From NCBI RefSeq assembly GCF_042678385.1, contig NZ_JBHUDY010000001.1, positions 1,674,001-1,738,000 on the forward strand: a DNA stretch of 64,000 nt, written 5' to 3'. The stretch is from Sphingomonas_B tabacisoli (GTDB lineage Bacteria; Pseudomonadota; Alphaproteobacteria; Sphingomonadales; Sphingomonadaceae). Position numbers and translations under genes: made by a program. Of this stretch, positions 62,618 through 64,000 are shown in pieces; the stretch's first letter is position 1, and every line of letters begins with the position of its first letter. The notes beneath the pieces are model-generated. The model worked only from the letters and a program-made list of their open reading frames with translations, was not told the DNA's origin and did no database searches.

Positions 62618-63568
62618 TCAAGAGACCGGCTCAGCCTTCTTCACGCCGGCCGTCGCCGCGACTTCGGCAGCGAAGTCGCTCTGCTGCTTCTCGATGCCTT
62701 CGCCGAGCTGGAAGCGGACGAAGTCCTTGATCGCGATCGATCCGCCCGCGGCCTTGGCTTCCGCCGCAACCACGTCCTGAACCGGAGTCTTGCCGTCGAT
62801 CACGAACGCCTGGGTCAGCAGCGCATTTTCCTTGCGGAACTTGTCGACCGGACCCTTGACGATCTTCTCGACCACCTCGGGCGGCTTGCCCGCGATCTTG
62901 TCGGCGGCCTTTTCCTTGGCGATCGCCGCTTCGCGCTCGATCACCGCAGGGTCGATGCCTTCGCCGGAGAGCGCAAGCGGGTTCGCGGCGGCGATGTGCA
63001 TCGCGAGCTGCTTGCCCAGCGCTTCCAGCTTGTCGGCCGGTGCGTCGCCCTCGAGAGCGACGAGCACGCCGATCTTGCCCATGCCCGGCGCCGCGGCGTT
63101 GTGGACATAGGAGACGACCGCACCCTGGCCGACGCTGACCGATTTGGCGCGACGCAGGTTCTGGTTCTCGCCGATCGTCGCGATGTTCTCGGTGAGCGCT
63201 TCCTGCACGCTCTTGCCCGAGGGCATCGCGGCGGCAAGCAGCGCCTCGACATTGTCGCCGGTGTCCAGCGCAAGCTTGGTCACGTCGCGGACGAATGCCT
63301 GGAACTGCTCGTTCTTGGCGACGAAGTCGGTCTCGGAGTTGACCTCGACCGCCACGCCCTTGGTGCCCGAAACGGCAACGCCGACCAGACCCTCGGCGGC
63401 GGTGCGGCCCGCCTTCTTGCCGGCCGAAGCGAGGCCCTTGGCGCGCAGCCAGTCGATCGCGGCTTCGATGTCGCCGTTCGTCTCGGCCAGCGCCTTTTTG
63501 CAGTCCATCATGCCGGCGCCGGAGCGCTCGCGCAGATCCTTCACCATCGCGGCTGTAATTTCCGCCAT
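62618..63568 (-). CDS. tsf: elongation factor Ts
   Basis: Nucleotide exchange factor for EF-Tu. 316 residues; MMDCKKALAET in the UBA-like N-terminal domain and the signature NSETDFVAKN. The start is the ATG at 63566-63568; the frame is open 12 codons upstream without a better start. It lies downstream of rpsB. Confidence 0.97.
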   Translation of the reverse strand: MAEITAAMVKDLRERSGAGMMDCKKALAETNGDIEAAIDWLRAKGLASAGKKAGRTAAEGLVGVAVSGTKGVAVEVNSETDFVAKNEQFQAFVRDVTKLALDTGDNVEALLAAAMPSGKSVQEALTENIATIGENQNLRRAKSVSVGQGAVVSYVHNAAAPGMGKIGVLVALEGDAPADKLEALGKQLAMHIAAANPLALSGEGIDPAVIEREAAIAKEKAADKIAGKPPEVVEKIVKGPVDKFRKENALLTQAFVIDGKTPVQDVVAAEAKAAGGSIAIKDFVRFQLGEGIEKQQSDFAAEVAATAGVKKAEPVS

Positions 63569-63595
63569 GTCTATGCTCCTTTTTGAAACTCTATT

Positions 63596-63681
63596 CCCCT
63601 CCATGACTTCGTGGAGGGGTTAGGGGTGGTTCTTTACAGAAGAAGGACCACCCCCAACCCCTCCAGCAAAGGCTGGAGGGG
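63596..63681. repeat. composite palindromic repeat, architecture 2 (copy 2), between rpsB and tsf
   Basis: An 8-bp hairpin (63596-63603 with 63612-63619) and a perfect 10-bp hairpin (63658-63667 with 63672-63681) flank a spacer whose ends are complementary (GGGGTTAGGGGTGGT ... ACCACCCCCAACCCC). It has the same plan as 25200-25300. It fills the whole gap between two genes that are normally co-transcribed. Confidence 0.82.
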
Positions 63682-63689
63682 AGAAGTGA

Positions 63690-64000
63690 TTAAGCCGCCG
63701 CGGTTTCGTCGGACGATGCCAGCGCTTCCTCGGCCGGCGGTTCGTCCATCGCGCCGATGTCGCGGCCGCGCGCAGCCTGGCCCTGCTGGCCGCCGCGGGT
63801 CGCCGCCTGGGCGATCGCGTCGCAGTAAAGGCGGATGGCGCGCGAAGCGTCGTCATTGCCCGGAACCGGGAAGGCGATGCCGTCCGGCGACACGTTCGAA
63901 TCGAGGATCGCGACGACCGGAATGCCGAGCGTGTTGGCTTCCTTGATCGCCAGCTCTTCCTTGTTGGCGTCGATCACGAACATCACGTCCGGAATGCCGC
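63690..64000 (-). CDS. rpsB: 30S ribosomal protein S2 (3' part only)
   Basis: The C-terminal 103 codons; the gene continues beyond the right edge. The conserved PDVMFVIDANKEELAIKEANTLGIPVVAI-type sequence (here read to VVAILDSNVSPDGI) identifies S2, with the nucleotide-like segment PGNDDASRAI. The last 35 residues are a Gly/Ala/Glu-rich tail. It is first in the rpsB-tsf-pyrH-frr run. Confidence 0.95.
   Translation of the reverse strand, partial: GIPDVMFVIDANKEELAIKEANTLGIPVVAILDSNVSPDGIAFPVPGNDDASRAIRLYCDAIAQAATRGGQQGQAARGRDIGAMDEPPAEEALASSDETAAA

Noticed and set aside
62477..63681. Palindromic repeats as a CRISPR array
   Set aside because: There is no regular direct-repeat/spacer spacing and no cas genes; the units are inverted repeats.

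Overview
The window is a GC-rich, gene-dense stretch of bacterial chromosome, almost certainly from a sphingomonad (Alphaproteobacteria, Sphingomonadales; Sphingomonas or a close relative). Evidence for this: the rpsT-dnaA arrangement without dnaN or recF; the secB / Tim44-like / mltA / smr neighbourhood; a fused ispDF gene; the dusB-ntrY-ntrX-hfq-hflX block; two secreted proteins with PEPxxWA-type C-terminal sorting tails; and intergenic palindromic repeats of the type common in sphingomonads. No phage, plasmid, transposase, CRISPR array or rRNA operon was seen. Almost all sequence is housekeeping DNA with short intergenic gaps and many 1- or 4-base gene overlaps.

Layout, left to right. 1-3 kb (minus): 5' part of surA and lptD (outer-membrane biogenesis), divergent from pepA (plus). 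4.6-11.9 kb (plus): a PEP-CTERM protein, a GT87-like membrane protein, ndk, a class A penicillin-binding protein, two acyl-CoA dehydrogenases and rpsT. 11.9-13.7 kb: a regulatory leader and dnaA. 13.8-17.7 kb (minus): a DUF4136-type lipoprotein, trpS, murJ, secB. 17.9-23.9 kb (plus): Tim44-like protein, mltA, smr, a second PEP-CTERM protein, an AmpG-like permease and a haem-oxygenase-like protein. 23.9-33.1 kb (minus): folC, accD, trpA, trpB, trpF, pyrF, lapA, a patatin-like protein, an endonuclease/exonuclease/phosphatase-fold protein and tRNA-Ser(UGA). 33.2-41.6 kb (plus): mltB-like, a D,D-carboxypeptidase, tmk, holB, metG, tatD, an MBL-fold hydrolase, a retropepsin-like protease and mazG. 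41.6-48.2 kb (minus): hflX, a tandem-domain hfq, ntrX, ntrY, dusB. 48.2-50.5 kb (plus): ispDF, a secreted hypothetical, cinA C-terminal domain. 50.4-51.8 kb (minus): ratA-like and lipA. 51.9-53.1 kb (plus): carbonic anhydrase and a secreted hypothetical. 53.1-64 kb (minus): one long envelope/translation run read as rpsB (partial), tsf, pyrH, frr, uppS, cdsA, dxr, rseP, bamA, ompH, fabZ, rpmE.

The genes serve three main programmes: building the envelope (LptD, SurA, BamA, OmpH, RseP, PBP, MurJ, UppS, lytic transglycosylases, D,D-carboxypeptidase), translation and replication (rpsT, rpsB, tsf, frr, tRNA, three aminoacyl-tRNA or tRNA-modifying enzymes, DnaA, HolB, Tmk), and central biosynthesis (Trp, pyrimidine, isoprenoid, fatty acid, folate, lipoate).

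No clear new multi-gene system was found. The points most worth a second look are: an Hfq made of two fused and diverged Sm domains; a cluster of GANTC (CcrM-type) sites in the dnaA leader; a consensus EcfG general-stress promoter ahead of a secreted hypothetical gene; a 30-bp inverted repeat lying in frame inside smr; three architectures of composite palindromic repeat; and an lptD gene beside a bamA-fabZ cluster that lacks lpxD, lpxA and lpxB.
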